From assembly GCA_035041965.1 (NCBI GenBank), contig JAPYMA010000340.1, positions 62,001-126,000 on the forward strand: a stretch of DNA of 64,000 nucleotides, in the 5' to 3' direction. The notes below the pieces were generated by a model. It was not told the origin of the DNA. It saw nothing but the letters and a program-made list of their open reading frames with translations, and made no database searches. This document shows positions 49,999-62,646 of the stretch, piece after piece. The stretch is from Anisakis pegreffii (lineage: Eukaryota > Nematoda > Chromadorea > Rhabditida > Anisakidae). The first letter of the stretch is position 1. Every line of letters begins with the position of its first letter. The position numbers and the translations under genes were made by a program.

Positions 49999-52108
49999 TT
50001 ACAAATAAACTTGGTGTTTTCTGAACTGTACAGAATATCGTTCATTTTCGACGTCCACTAAACAAATAATGACCATTGAAATTATTATTATTATTATTAT
50101 TATTATTGTTATTTTGGTTGCTGCCGTCCAACTGTCTACCAAAAGGAATTGTTCTCCGTTATTTGATAGCGATGAGAACAACGGATCTGAAAGATATAAC
50201 AAAACAGTGGAAATCATAGTAATGATAGTGAAAAACTTGTAATATAAAAATGATAATAATCAGTCTAATGATAATGCTAATGGTAATCAACATAACATGA
50301 GAAGAATGATCACGTATAATGATTAAAATAACGATAGAAGAATGATCACGGTGATAATGATTATACCAATAATAACATCAATAATAGTTATATATTGATA
50401 ATAAAAATGATAATAATAACAATAATAATAACAACAATAATAATAAGATCCACACGTATGATTTCAAGTGGATGATCAGAAATATTGAGTCACATAAAAT
50501 CAATGAAATTCAAGCTGTAGCAAACGAAAAGATCAAAAATAACTCACTTGGTTGAAAATGGTTATTGTTGTTAAAATTGTTATTATTATTGTTTACGTCG
50601 AATGGCGGCATCAGTGAAAACTGCTGTGGAATCGCATCATTACCAAACGAGTCGGGAGTCATTTGAGGCGAACTGCTGAATGAATTCGGAGAAGAGAAAA
50701 GTGTTGATGGATTGAAAAAATTCGTGTTTGAACCGAATGTATTCGAGCAACACGGTGATGACATCTGCAAAACATTTGAAAAATCGCATCAAATTATTAT
50801 CCTCATGATTTTCTTAATGGAATTCCTTACAGAGCCTTTGAGGTATTTGTATATCTACAACAAGTCAACGAGACTGATCGCTAAATGACAATTGATCACC
50901 ATTTGAATGTTATTTGGTATTTGATCGCAAGAATCTGGTCAAAATGAGTGAAATTTTTCAACTCACAAATAGATTTCCATCTTAGTCTATGGAAATTTAT
51001 CGAAAAAATTCCCGAAAAGAAACTTACTCCTGATGGAAGCGTATAACATCCAGAATTCATGCACGGTGACGAATCTGGCTGCGGCACAAAGCTGTTACTG
51101 TATGCATGTGAACCGTCGAAGGTCGATGGCAATTGGCTAGGAGAGTTGTTGGGTGGTACGGTAAGCATTGACTTGAAGATACCGTATTCTGGAGTTTGAG
51201 GTTGCCCCATTCCTGCGAACGCATTCGGTGTGAAAGACGGAAAATTCGTGAAAGGCATCGCTCCAATATTTGTTTCGCTCAGTTGTGCCGTGTCAGTTGA
51301 TGGGTTGCCGAATAATGGCGGGTCTGCAAAATTTTCAGGTCTGGCTAGTCTAGTTTCGAGTCAAGTTTTCCGGAGGAATATGATAGTGTTGACGTAGACT
51401 AGAGCAAGTACAAAAATTTGCTGCGTGCAACACTTTGATTTACTCGACTAATCATCCGATGCAAACTTATGATGACGTTCACTGCTTCAACATCGAGCCA
51501 ACACCTGCGAAAACAGTTTGTCGCGACGGAGCACGAAAGAGACGATTCGTGAGGGACACCAAAGTGATATATAAATTCAACCTTTAGATCTGTACGTTAG
51601 CTGTATATGTATAAGAGGTACACGGATATCATGCACTATCGATTCGGATGATGTAATGTAACTTTCGTATATCTCATTTGGAGGATCTCCTCCCTTTTGT
51701 GTTTGTATGATATGAATACTTTGTGTTTCGATAATATAAAACAGTGTTATTACAAAATAAACGCCGAAAACCTGCGAAAACAATTACCGATGCTGTTAGT
51801 AGCTAAACTTCACGTGAATTCTCTAATATCTCAGTCCAACGCATTTGACGAGGGAATTTTGACTGATTTGATTTCAATGAGCGTTTTGAGAATTCTGTAC
51901 GAATTACATAAAATGCTCAAAACTCACTCGATATTCCACCACCGAAACCGAATTTATGTTCGTTCATTTCTGAGTTTTTCGCAGCACATTTCGAACAATA
52001 TCCTCCACCACCGAAGCCCATTTGGGCCATCAAAACGTTCACGTGGAAAACTTGTAACACAACAAGCGTTGAAACGGCACAATAGAACATATCTAAAATG
52101 ATTTTCAT
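49999..52108 (-). CDS. Unrecognised secreted Asn/Ser/Pro-rich protein
   Basis: I do not recognise this protein. Minus-strand exons 52108-51928, 51323-51028, 50764-50548 and a final exon from 50186 join in phase. The N-terminus is a likely signal peptide (MFYCAVSTLVVLQVF core, then NVLMAQ). A Gly-rich segment with two cysteines follows (GFGGGGYCSKCAAK, FGFGGG). The rest is low-complexity, with PLFGNP, PFTNFPSFTP, SPCMNSGCYTLPSG, SSPCCSNTFGSNTNFF and a run of Asn before HFQP. The final exon crosses an (AAT)n microsatellite. In the phase-consistent frame it reads as poly-Ile and stops at 49999, whereas a neighbouring frame reads poly-Asn and ends GRRK at 50042. The 3' end is therefore uncertain, and slippage at the microsatellite is possible. 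An extracellular structural role is plausible but unproven. Confidence 0.6.
50083..50108. repeat. (ATT)n microsatellite inside a predicted last exon
   Basis: Uninterrupted ATT repeat of about nine units within the final predicted exon of the secreted-protein gene. A further AAT-rich tract lies in the intron near 50400-50445. Confidence 0.9.
51516..51770 (-). mobile_element. Interspersed intronic repeat, family 1, copy 3, with 12-bp flanking direct repeat
   Basis: Core 51518-51769 is the reverse complement of the family 1 element at 3404-3654. The 12-mer CCTGCGAAAACA occurs directly on both sides (51504-51515 and 51771-51782), as expected of a target-site duplication. It lies in the first intron of the secreted-protein gene, in the sense orientation. 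Lack of inverted ends and a long duplication would fit a SINE-like insertion, but I see no poly(A) tail or tRNA head. Confidence 0.8.
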
Positions 52109-53984
52109 AAATCTACTGAAATCGCACAGTCAACAACAGTCGAACGAACGTCGTTAAACAAAAACGTTTAGCAAATCGTTGATGAATTAATTCTCAAACT
52201 GAAGAAAAGTGAATATTTTGGAATCGGATTGTCCAAGCAAGAAAATTAAATAGCATTCATCTAGCTGAATCTTTATCCACTGACAGTCTTCTGCACTGAA
52301 TTCCGATGGTTTTTCAGAGAAGTTGTAAATAACAAACAAAATAAGTGAGTTCAGTTATTAGTGACGAAAGAAGGAATCAATCATCAACGAAGCACTTAAA
52401 ATTCGTAATGATTGGTGAGTCTTCTAAACGTGACCACTAATGTCCAATGACGATCGCTATTGACCACTGGCAGTAGCCACAATTAACGCCGATCCTATTC
52501 AGCAAATGTAAACAACTCACAGATAAAATCTGTTTGTTTGTTTGTTTACAAATATTTGTTCAATTTTAAAATCACAAAATAAAAAACTTTGGACAGCATA
52601 ATGACACCGATGTAGAGATGGTCAATTTAATACAGATTTTGAACCTTTAAAACGTTTACATTTAAATGTATATCAGTCGTTTGATAGAACGTCTCACATT
52701 ATGTTCTACACACGTCACAAACTAACATGATGTCTATAGGGATTCAAATGAAAAGTTATCCAAATGTCTAAAGAGCTGCTTATTTGAACTTATTACCACA
52801 GGAGGTTAAGAATAAATATCGAGTGGATCGGTGAGCCGGAGAGGAAATTAGTGACCAATAAGTGACCTTAGTGAGTGACCACCGAACCGTACTAGATGGT
52901 CATTTTGAATAGTGCTGTAAATGCCGTAATGGAACTGTGCCCGTTGAATTGCTTTTATATGAAGCGAATGGACAAGAGAAATTGAATATTACTATTGTAT
53001 TTCAGCAAAAAAATGAATTGTTTGTTCTGTTGTTAATTTGCAATCGCTGAGTATTGAAAATATCGCTAAATATGTAAAGATTTTACTAGTTTTTATGTTT
53101 TAGAACAAATTTAGGGAATCTGTTCAGTGTCATTGTTTAAGGAAAACACAACATGTCAAATATTGTTAACTAGTTGAAAATATTCACGGTTACAATGGTG
53201 ACTGTCAATAACAGAATCAATTGTTTTTCAACGCTTTTTTATTGTTCATTTTGAAATGTTACTTAAATTTACAAGCAAATCTGACACTCCGATTGTCCTT
53301 ATGAAAACATTTAAAGGAACGAGACTAATGATGAAGCAACTCATCGTCAATAAACATAACAACTGAGTAGTCATTGTGGACTTGTTGCTCTCCCTATTCT
53401 TGTGGTTTTTTATAAAAATAAGTTGAGAGCTGTTGTTTTGGAAATTTCACGCCAAAGCAGTTCACACATATGCGAAAGCAAACCAGACAGAGGTCTGTTA
53501 AGAAACATCGATTCAGGTTAATCAAAGAAGAGTCCACCACATTCTTATTGTTAGTAATTTGATCTTATAAAACGACATAAAGTACATCCAAAAAGTTTTT
53601 GAAACAATGAAACAGTTGGTGACCTTCGTTTCTGAGATATGACAGAATTCTTAATGCAATACCACATGGGTTATAGGCCTCATTATAACGGCGAGCTTTG
53701 GACAACTGATCAGTGATGTATCTATTAAAAAATGAGGAGAAACAAATTTAGGCTATCCTGGTCCTTAGGTATGACAAACAACTCGATGGTTTCGATATAT
53801 CAAAAGATTGTCCAGATTTTCTGCTATCAGAGAATATGTATGTCAACGACAGAGAACGCTTGATTCCGGAGATATAGCTGATTTTCCAAAGTTATCTCAT
53901 ATGGATAGTGACTTCAGCATAGCGGCGAACTCTAGGACCATGTTCAATTCTCTATTTTGATCTGGAACAGTGGCTTACAGATCT
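52109..53984. other. Intergenic region upstream of the secreted-protein gene
   Basis: Should include the promoter of the minus-strand gene starting at 52108. No exon is supported. From about 53630 the sequence starts to show words related to the satellite (for example GAGATAT and GATTGT-type blocks), but the relation is too weak to call. Confidence 0.45.
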
Positions 53985-54230
53985 TCTAGAAAATCAGCTG
54001 TATTTCATCAAGTAAGCAAAATCTCTCGAGAACGTATATATTATTCTGAAAGCAGAGAATCTGCTGAATCCGATGTTACTAAGAAATTTGAGGATACAGG
54101 TTGTTTGAAAATGTTGCTCGAGATATTCCTACACAACTGTAGCATTGACCACACCATTGAGATCAAATGTGCCAAGTTTGGGGGTGATATAGAACCGCTG
54201 AAGTAATTTGACATATCTTCAGAAAATCAG
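53985..54230 (+). repeat. Diverged, shortened satellite unit at the left edge of the array
   Basis: Matches the 253-bp unit in AAAATCAGCTGTATTTCATC, CTGAAAGCAGAGAATC, GAGGATACAGGTTGTT, GCTCGAGATATTCC and ACTGTAGCATTGACC, with many substitutions. It lacks about 20 bp around ACTATGGTGTTACTGGGC. It combines features of both unit types found in the array. Confidence 0.85.
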
Positions 54231-57200
54231 CTATATCTCTTCAAATAAACAAAATCTCTCAGCAAGATTTATATTACTCTGAAAGCAGAGAATCTGCTGA
54301 ATCAGAAAGTAATAAGAAACTATGGTGTTACTGGGCAAACTTGAGGATACGGGTTGTTCGAAAATGCTGCTCGATACATTCCTATACAACTGTATCATTG
54401 ACCACTCCACTGAGATCAAATGTGCTGAGTTTGAGAGTATTATAGAATCGCTCGAGTAGTTTGATATATCTTCAGAAAATCAGCTATATCTCTTCAAATA
54501 AGCAAAATCCCTCGACAACATATATATTATTCTGAAAGCAGAGAATCAGCTGAATCCGATAGTAATAAGAAACTATGGTGTTACTGGGCAAACTTGAGGA
54601 TACGGGTTGTTCGAAAATGCTGCTCGATACATTCCTATACAACTGTATCATTGACCACTCCACTGAGATCAAATGTGCTGAGTTTGAGAGTATTATAGAA
54701 TCGCTCGAGTAGTTTGATATATCTTCAGAAAATCAGCTATATCTCTTCAAATAAGCAAAATCCCTCGACAACATATATATTATTCTGAAAGCAGAGAATC
54801 AGCTGAATCCGATAGTAATAAGAAACTATGGTGTTACTGGGCAAACTTGAGGATACGGGTTGTTCGAAAATGCTGCTCGATACATTCCTATACAACTGTA
54901 TCATTGACCACTCCACTGAGATCAAATGTGCTGAGTTTGAGAGTATTATAGAATCGCTCGAGTAGTTTGATATATCTTCAGAAAATCAGCTATATCTCTT
55001 CAAATAAGCAAAATCCCTCGACAACATATATATTATTCTGAAAGCAGAGAATCAGCTGAATCCGATAGTAATAAGAAACTATGGTGTTACTGGGCAAACT
55101 TGAGGATACGGGTTGTTCGAAAATGCTGCTCGAGATATCGCCACAGAACTGTATCATTGACCACTCCACTGAGATCAAATGTGCTGAGTTTGAGAGTATT
55201 ATAGAATCGCTCGAGTAGTTTGATATATCTTCAGAAAATCAGCTATATCTCTTCAAATAAGCAAAATCCCTCGACAACATATATATTATTCTGAAAGCAG
55301 AGAATCAGCTGAATCCGATAGTAATAAGAAACTATGGTGTTACTGGGCAAACTTGAGGATACGGGTTGTTCGAAAATGCTGCTCGATACATTCCTATACA
55401 ACTGTATCATTGACCACTCCACTGAGATCAAATGTGCTGAGTTTGAGAGTATTATAGAATCGCTCGAGTAGTTTGATATATCTTCAGAAAATCAGCTATA
55501 TCTCTTCAAATAAGCAAAATCCCTCGACAACATATATATTATTCTGAAAGCAGAGAATCAGCTGAATCCGATAGTAATAAGAAACTATGGTGTTACTGGG
55601 CAAACTTGAGGATACGGGTTGTTCGAAAATGCTGCTCGATACATTCCTATACAACTGTATCATTGACCACTCCACTGAGATCAAATGTGCTGAGTTTGAG
55701 AGTATTATAGAATCGCTCGAGTAGTTTGATATATCTTCAGAAAATCAGCTATATCTCTTCAAATAAGCAAAATCCCTCGACAACATATATATTATTCTGA
55801 AAGCAGAGAATCAGCTGAATCCGATAGTAATAAGAAACTATGGTGTTACTGGGCAAACTTGAGGATACGGGTTGTTCGAAAATGCTGCTCGATACATTCC
55901 TATACAACTGTATCATTGACCACTCCACTGAGATCAAATGTGCTGAGTTTGAGAGTATTATAGAATCGCTCGAGTAGTTTGATATATCTTCAGAAAATCA
56001 GCTATATCTCTTCAAATAAGCAAAATCCCTCGACAACATATATATTATTCTGAAAGCAGAGAATCAGCTGAATCCGATAGTAATAAGAAACTATGGTGTT
56101 ACTGGGCAAACTTGAGGATACGGGTTGTTCGAAAATGCTGCTCGATACATTCCTATACAACTGTATCATTGACCACTCCACTGAGATCAAATGTGCTGAG
56201 TTTGAGAGTATTATAGAATCGCTCGAGTAGTTTGATATATCTTCAGAAAATCAGCTATATCTCTTCAAATAAGCAAAATCCCTCGACAACATATATATTA
56301 TTCTGAAAGCAGAGAATCAGCTGAATCCGATAGTAATAAGAAACTATGGTGTTACTGGGCAAACTTGAGGATACGGGTTGTTCGAAAATGCTGCTCGAGA
56401 TATCGCCACAGAACTGTATCATTGACCACTCCACTGAGATCAAATGTGCTGAGTTTGAGAGTATTATAGAATCGCTCGAGTAGTTTGATATATCTTCAGA
56501 AAATCAGCTATATCTCTTCAAATAAGCAAAATCCCTCGACAACATATATATTATTCTGAAAGCAGAGAATCAGCTGAATCCGATAGTAATAAGAAACTAT
56601 GGTGTTACTGGGCAAACTTGAGGATACGGGTTGTTCGAAAATGCTGCTCGAGATATCGCCACAGAACTGTATCATTGACCACTCCACTGAGATCAAATGT
56701 GCTGAGTTTGAGAGTATTATAGAATCGCTCGAGTAGTTTGATATATCTTCAGAAAATCAGCTATATCTCTTCAAATAAGCAAAATCCCTCGACAACATAT
56801 ATATTATTCTGAAAGCAGAGAATCAGCTGAATCCGATAGTAATAAGAAACTATGGTGTTACTGGGCAAACTTGAGGATACGGGTTGTTCGAAAATGCTGC
56901 TCGAGATATCGCCACAGAACTGTATCATTGACCACTCCACTGAGATCAAATGTGCTGAGTTTGAGAGTATTATAGAATCGCTCGAGTAGTTTGATATATC
57001 TTCAGAAAATCAGCTATATCTCTTCAAATAAGCAAAATCCCTCGACAACATATATATTATTCTGAAAGCAGAGAATCAGCTGAATCCGATAGTAATAAGA
57101 AACTATGGTGTTACTGGGCAAACTTGAGGATACGGGTTGTTCGAAAATGCTGCTCGATACATTCCTATACAACTGTATCATTGACCACTCCACTGAGATC

Positions 57201-58360
57201 AAATGTGCTGAGTTTGAGAGTATTATAGAATCGCTCGAGTAGTTTGATATATCTTCAGAAAATCAGCTATATCTCTTCAAATAAGCAAAATCCCTCGACA
57301 ACATATATATTATTCTGAAAGCAGAGAATCAGCTGAATCCGATAGTAATAAGAAACTATGGTGTTACTGGGCAAACTTGAGGATACGGGTTGTTCGAAAA
57401 TGCTGCTCGATACATTCCTATACAACTGTATCATTGACCACTCCACTGAGATCAAATGTGCTGAGTTTGAGAGTATTATAGAATCGCTCGAGTAGTTTGA
57501 TATATCTTCAGAAAATCAGCTATATCTCTTCAAATAAGCAAAATCCCTCGACAACATATATATTATTCTGAAAGCAGAGAATCAGCTGAATCCGATAGTA
57601 ATAAGAAACTATGGTGTTACTGGGCAAACTTGAGGATACGGGTTGTTCGAAAATGCTGCTCGAGATATCGCCACAGAACTGTATCATTGACCACTCCACT
57701 GAGATCAAATGTGCTGAGTTTGAGAGTATTATAGAATCGCTCGAGTAGTTTGATATATCTTCAGAAAATCAGCTATATCTCTTCAAATAAGCAAAATCCC
57801 TCGACAACATATATATTATTCTGAAAGCAGAGAATCAGCTGAATCCGATAGTAATAAGAAACTATGGTGTTACTGGGCAAACTTGAGGATACGGGTTGTT
57901 CGAAAATGCTGCTCGATACATTCCTATACAACTGTATCATTGACCACTCCACTGAGATCAAATGTGCTGAGTTTGAGAGTATTATAGAATCGCTCGAGTA
58001 GTTTGATATATCTTCAGAAAATCAGCTATATCTCTTCAAATAAGCAAAATCCCTCGACAACATATATATTATTCTGAAAGCAGAGAATCAGCTGAATCCG
58101 ATAGTAATAAGAAACTATGGTGTTACTGGGCAAACTTGAGGATACGGGTTGTTCGAAAATGCTGCTCGATACATTCCTATACAACTGTATCATTGACCAC
58201 TCCACTGAGATCAAATGTGCTGAGTTTGAGAGTATTATAGAATCGCTCGAGTAGTTTGATATATCTTCAGAAAATCAGCTATATCTCTTCAAATAAGCAA
58301 AATCCCTCGACAACATATATATTATTCTGAAAGCAGAGAATCAGCTGAATCCGATACTGT
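54231..58360. repeat. Satellite array: 16 units of 253 bp plus a partial unit
   Basis: The phrase TATATCTCTTCAAAT recurs at exact 253-bp steps from 54231 to 58279. Units 2-16 are nearly identical; the first and the last partial copy have diverged. Two types alternate by a clustered set of changes: type A has TACATTCCTATACAAC and type B has GATATCGCCACAGAAC. The order is A A A B A A A A B B B A A B A A. Each unit holds two related 18-mers, CAGAAAATCAGCTATATC and CAGAGAATCAGCTGAATC. A 62-codon minus-strand open frame in every unit follows from the exact period and from high identity; it carries no protein signal. A degraded continuation runs to about 58500. Confidence 0.97.
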
Positions 58361-61300
58361 GTAAGAAGACTATAGTTGTCACGTTGGAGCAACTTCTTGA
58401 AGGATATCTGACGTTGTATCTGAAAAATGCTGCTCGTAAGATATCGAACAGAAATTCCTTGCGGAGATCGAACCACTATATGCCTAGATGGAAGCCAGTC
58501 GCATCACCCTGCTCCAATTGAGCATTTTTTTCTCATCGAGAAATTTCTTCTACATAAATGTTAGGTTTAAAAAAATCACAAGCCCTTTCTCTTCCCTTTT
58601 CTTTAAATTTTTAATAAGCATGTAAAACATGCCTATTTCTCATAGAGGAAATCTAATTTCTTGAAAACTTCTTACTTGACCTACTTCCCACCTCATTCAC
58701 CACCCTCTCAGCCCAGAAAATCACTCGTTATACAGTCTTCCTGCCCTGAAACCTACAGATTATATCCCATTCAAGTCAGAGTCCATCATTTCCCTCCCCG
58801 AGTTGAACGACTTCAAATGAGCTCAATTCATCCTCCCGGGAGAGCTCTAGGGTTCAACATTACCATGGAATGGTTCTTCACATCCAATCCACTCCCGCAA
58901 ATACCAGTGGACTAGGTCATGGATAATGGACTGTGCTGAAAAGTGGGAAAATTGACCGTTGAAAACGGCCATCAAGGCCGAATCGTCCTCATGACCATGC
59001 GTCTCCTTGTCCTTATGTTAATTCCGCCTCTTGCTATTCCTCACCTCTGACTGCTTTTGGCAATCTAATATCGCATACATAATGCCGTTTGCATACGATT
59101 GGCTCCGCCTCATTTGCTTATTTCTCCAGGGCCAAATTTACGAACAATTTGTATATCTGTTCGTTTTATTGGTTTTTTTTTTTTCAATTCCTAATTATTG
59201 ATTGTGTACAATCGTCCGTTTATATTTTTCACAAATATGTCTTTATCATAGTCCTGCTCAGTGGATATTCTGAGCTTTTATTGATACTTTATAGTAATAA
59301 TCCGTAGTTAGCTGCCATTTTTGTGAGATTGCATGGTCACAAGCATATGAGACATACACGTAAAAATAGCATTGCATGGATACAGTTGTGTGGTACGGGG
59401 GTCGGAGAGTTTCGAGGTCCCCATCCCCGGATCTCCTTCCCCGACTTTTTTCGAACAAATGACATTTACGGGGTCTCCGACTGCAAAATTTCGTCCTTGA
59501 TATTCCCCGTCCCTGACTTTTTTCTGTCCACGCACCGCACTAGGATACAGCCATTAAAATAATGAGACAATGGTAACAATTAGAACAGTTACGATCATAT
59601 GATTACCAAGTTGAGGTAATTATTGCAATTGCAATACAGTTGCAATACAATACAATAAATGAAATTGCACAATAAAATACAATAAATACAATTGCACAAG
59701 ATCGATGCATTAAATATTTTGCTTGAGACACAACAAAGGTCATGAATAAATCATTTGCAAATTCAATATTCATATCTTTTTTATTTTTTCATTTTTCTTT
59801 TGTTTGTTTTTTTGTTTGTTTATTTTTTAGTTTTCAAATTTTCTTTTTTTAATTTTTAAAACATTTTTAAAATTTTACCTTTTGTTGTTTTAAAAATATT
59901 TTTACTGTCGTATTACTGTCTTACTGTCTTTTATTGTCTTATTTTTCCGTCCATTTTGTCGTTTTCATTACTTTGTTTTTGATACGTTTTTGTTGTTTGA
60001 TGTGATCTTTGTTGAGAATCTTTGAACATTGTTGTTATTAGGCTGCCTCTACCAGTGACTTGAACCAAATGGTTCATATAACGGGATCGGAAAATAATGA
60101 TTTTATAGCCATATTGTAGGATGCTACTGATTAATTATAACCTCATTTGAGGAGCTGGCATGCTTCTCACCCAATGACTCCTCTTCAAACACAGGGGTTG
60201 ACTGGGGCGCCCAGAAATATTCACATTTATCAGTAATTACTTTTTGGGCAGTTATTGTCACTGATCAAACAGTGCACGAAGAAATTTTCCCAAGTTTTGC
60301 GCAGTAATTAGCGCCATGACTTGAATAAATGGCCGTCATATTTATGGTTGTGATCAATGTTAATTGGCAGTCAGCCTTAAATAATAGAAGGCATTGAATG
60401 AATCTTCCTTTGTCGATGGTTGTCGTAAGTTCCTTCAATTCATATCATATGACAAACAGTAACATTTCTACTCAAAATTTCATTAAAAGTGATTAATAGA
60501 GATGAAAGAAACTGAGTGAAAAGCAAATATGAAAATTATGATAATTGGCATTGTACAATCTTCAAACATGGTACCTCGGAACAATTTAAGGAAGGGTTAA
60601 GGAAGACAACATTTCACAGAAAAAAAGTCCAGAGGAAGAACTACAATGAAAAGGAAAAGTGTGAGCATTCATGGAGAACAAAAATGCATTATTCCGTGCA
60701 ATTACACAATGAAATACATTTTTGAAATTGTCACGAAATGTGAAAACAATTTCAGAACATTTCATTCGACGCAGAATTACCATTCATTATCACACTGATA
60801 ATTACATTTAAAATGGCAGCTAACTCCTGAACTTTATCATTTTTAATTAACTGAGTCATCCAGCTTTGTCTATCAAAATATTTCTGTAATCAGTCACTTA
60901 ATTAATTTTGCAAATGATGCTTATGTATGTGATTGGATGAATTTTTCTATTATTTAGCGTTCCTTTTGTTGTTTTTTTATTCATCTTTTTAAAATGGCAG
61001 CTAACTGGCATTATACAATAGCATTCATTATCACACTGATAATTCTCCCGGATTCACATAAGGGCGGTGTTGTTCGTTTCATTTGTATTTCTATCATGAA
61101 TGAATGACAGTACATCCTTTCATACCCGGCCACTGGTGTAACCCAGATTTTTCCAGAGAGGGGATGCAGAATGGTCTGCTTCAAAGAATAGTTGAATGTT
61201 GAGGTTTATTTTCAGGATAGGATGGAGAGGGGCCTCCCCCCCTTTTCCCACCTCCTTGGGCACACCACTGCATCCGACCCTCATGGTCCTTTATTGTACA

Positions 61301-62646
61301 CTTTCCAAAAATCTTTCCGGATTCACTAGTCTTTTGTTCATATTTATTAACCATCTATTAAACCAAATTTCCCATCTATCCTCATCTTCGTTTTATTAAT
61401 GAAATTATTTTTTAATCTTACGTGGTTGAAATCTGCTACCCTGCTCGAGCTGCAAATTCTCTTTTTGGTCGTCATCTGATCGTTCATTTATCCAGAGAGG
61501 TTATGAGATTTTATCAACCTGTTCAGCTTTAGCAATTACTCTGCCAATACAAAACTCATAATTAATCGCCCAACCCCGTAAATAACTTTGTAACCTATGG
61601 GGCATTTAGAATTACTCTACATAATAAACCTTGTTCCAAGTGAACTCATAGTCATTTCCATGACTCCGTAGAGTTGTTTTAGAGGTCTATTTTGCATCTC
61701 AATTCATTGTACGCCATCTTTCACTGTTATTTTCTGTTGCTAAGAACTCCTAAATAATTGTGAAACCCCGTGAAATCATTTTGCCTATCTATTGAGTTTG
61801 TGGACGTCCCGCTGCGAGAATTTCTCAGCATGCCCTAACTATATTACTTATTCAGTTGTGAATGCGTAGGAAAAAACGTCAGTTTGAATCCACTAATCTA
61901 AACTACAAAATTATCCATATCCAGGCTCAAAATCCAATTTTTCAAGCCATTCCCTTTCATTTGCGCATTTGTAGTCGAATTAATTGTGCACGATTATTGC
62001 TGAAATATAATGTGGCGAAGTATCCTATGCTAGCTGGTATTGTTCATTTTGCAGGTTTATAATTACTTTCATCAATCATTGTTTGCCTCTTTTTGTTGCC
62101 TTGTTTCCTGTAAAGTTTTTTCATTGAAGCTCTGTGTAATCGCTATCTTATCGCTCAACTCAATTCATTTGCTTTCAAATTGCGTGATTTCTCGTTACAC
62201 AGGTCCATTCTTCTAATTAGATTTGTAAACTAACTTGTGATTATTTCGCACAGTTATCTGATTACGTCATGCAGTAGTAGCTAATATCTTTGATTATGAT
62301 CGTAAGGTTTTATCAGTACTGCAAAACTGTACTATAATGCTCGAGTTTCATGATGAATTAAATGTTCTACGAGCGTGGGGTCAAATCCAATCCAAAAGAT
62401 TGTGAAGTGTATTACGTCGTCAAAATGACATGTTTTTCACCGTTTCGTTTTCATTAGTTGAGGTTGTTCTCACGAAATAACAACGATCCTTTTACACCTG
62501 GCAGATGGGCTGCACTGTGCTATCGAAATCTCCTACTATTGCACATTCAGCGCTCCAGCTATTTAGAACCAGTGGTGTCATAAATTGATCCATCTATGTA
62601 TCTAATGAATCTTTAAGAACTTGGACGTCGTCCGCAAGCTATCAAA
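58361..62646. other. Gene-poor region right of the satellite
   Basis: No gene is supported in 4.3 kb. 58640-59060 has higher GC and a plus-strand open frame of 84 codons without recognisable content; it could be a transposon or pseudogene remnant. 59395-59530 has repeated CCCCGAC-type words with related blocks on both sides. 59760-59990 is T-rich. Near 60770-61045 a block CATTCATTATCACACTGATAA plus AAAATGGCAGCTAAC is present twice. The hAT-like relic at 61131 is listed separately. Confidence 0.5.
61131..61270. mobile_element. Probable degenerate hAT-like element
   Basis: The left end CACTGGTGTAACCCA and the inverted right end CAGTGGTGTGCCCAA are imperfect terminal repeats of the CAGTGGTG type common in hAT elements. 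The flanking 8-mers TACCCGGC and CATCCGAC agree at five of eight positions, consistent with an old target duplication. 140 bp, no coding capacity. Confidence 0.5.

Noticed and set aside
54231..58360. CRISPR-like array
   Set aside because: Repeats are head-to-tail with no unique spacers, and the genome is eukaryotic.
54231..58476. A family of 62-codon open frames on the minus strand, one per 253 bp
   Set aside because: They recur only because the satellite unit is repeated exactly. Start context, signal and domain are all absent, and the diverged edge units break the frame.
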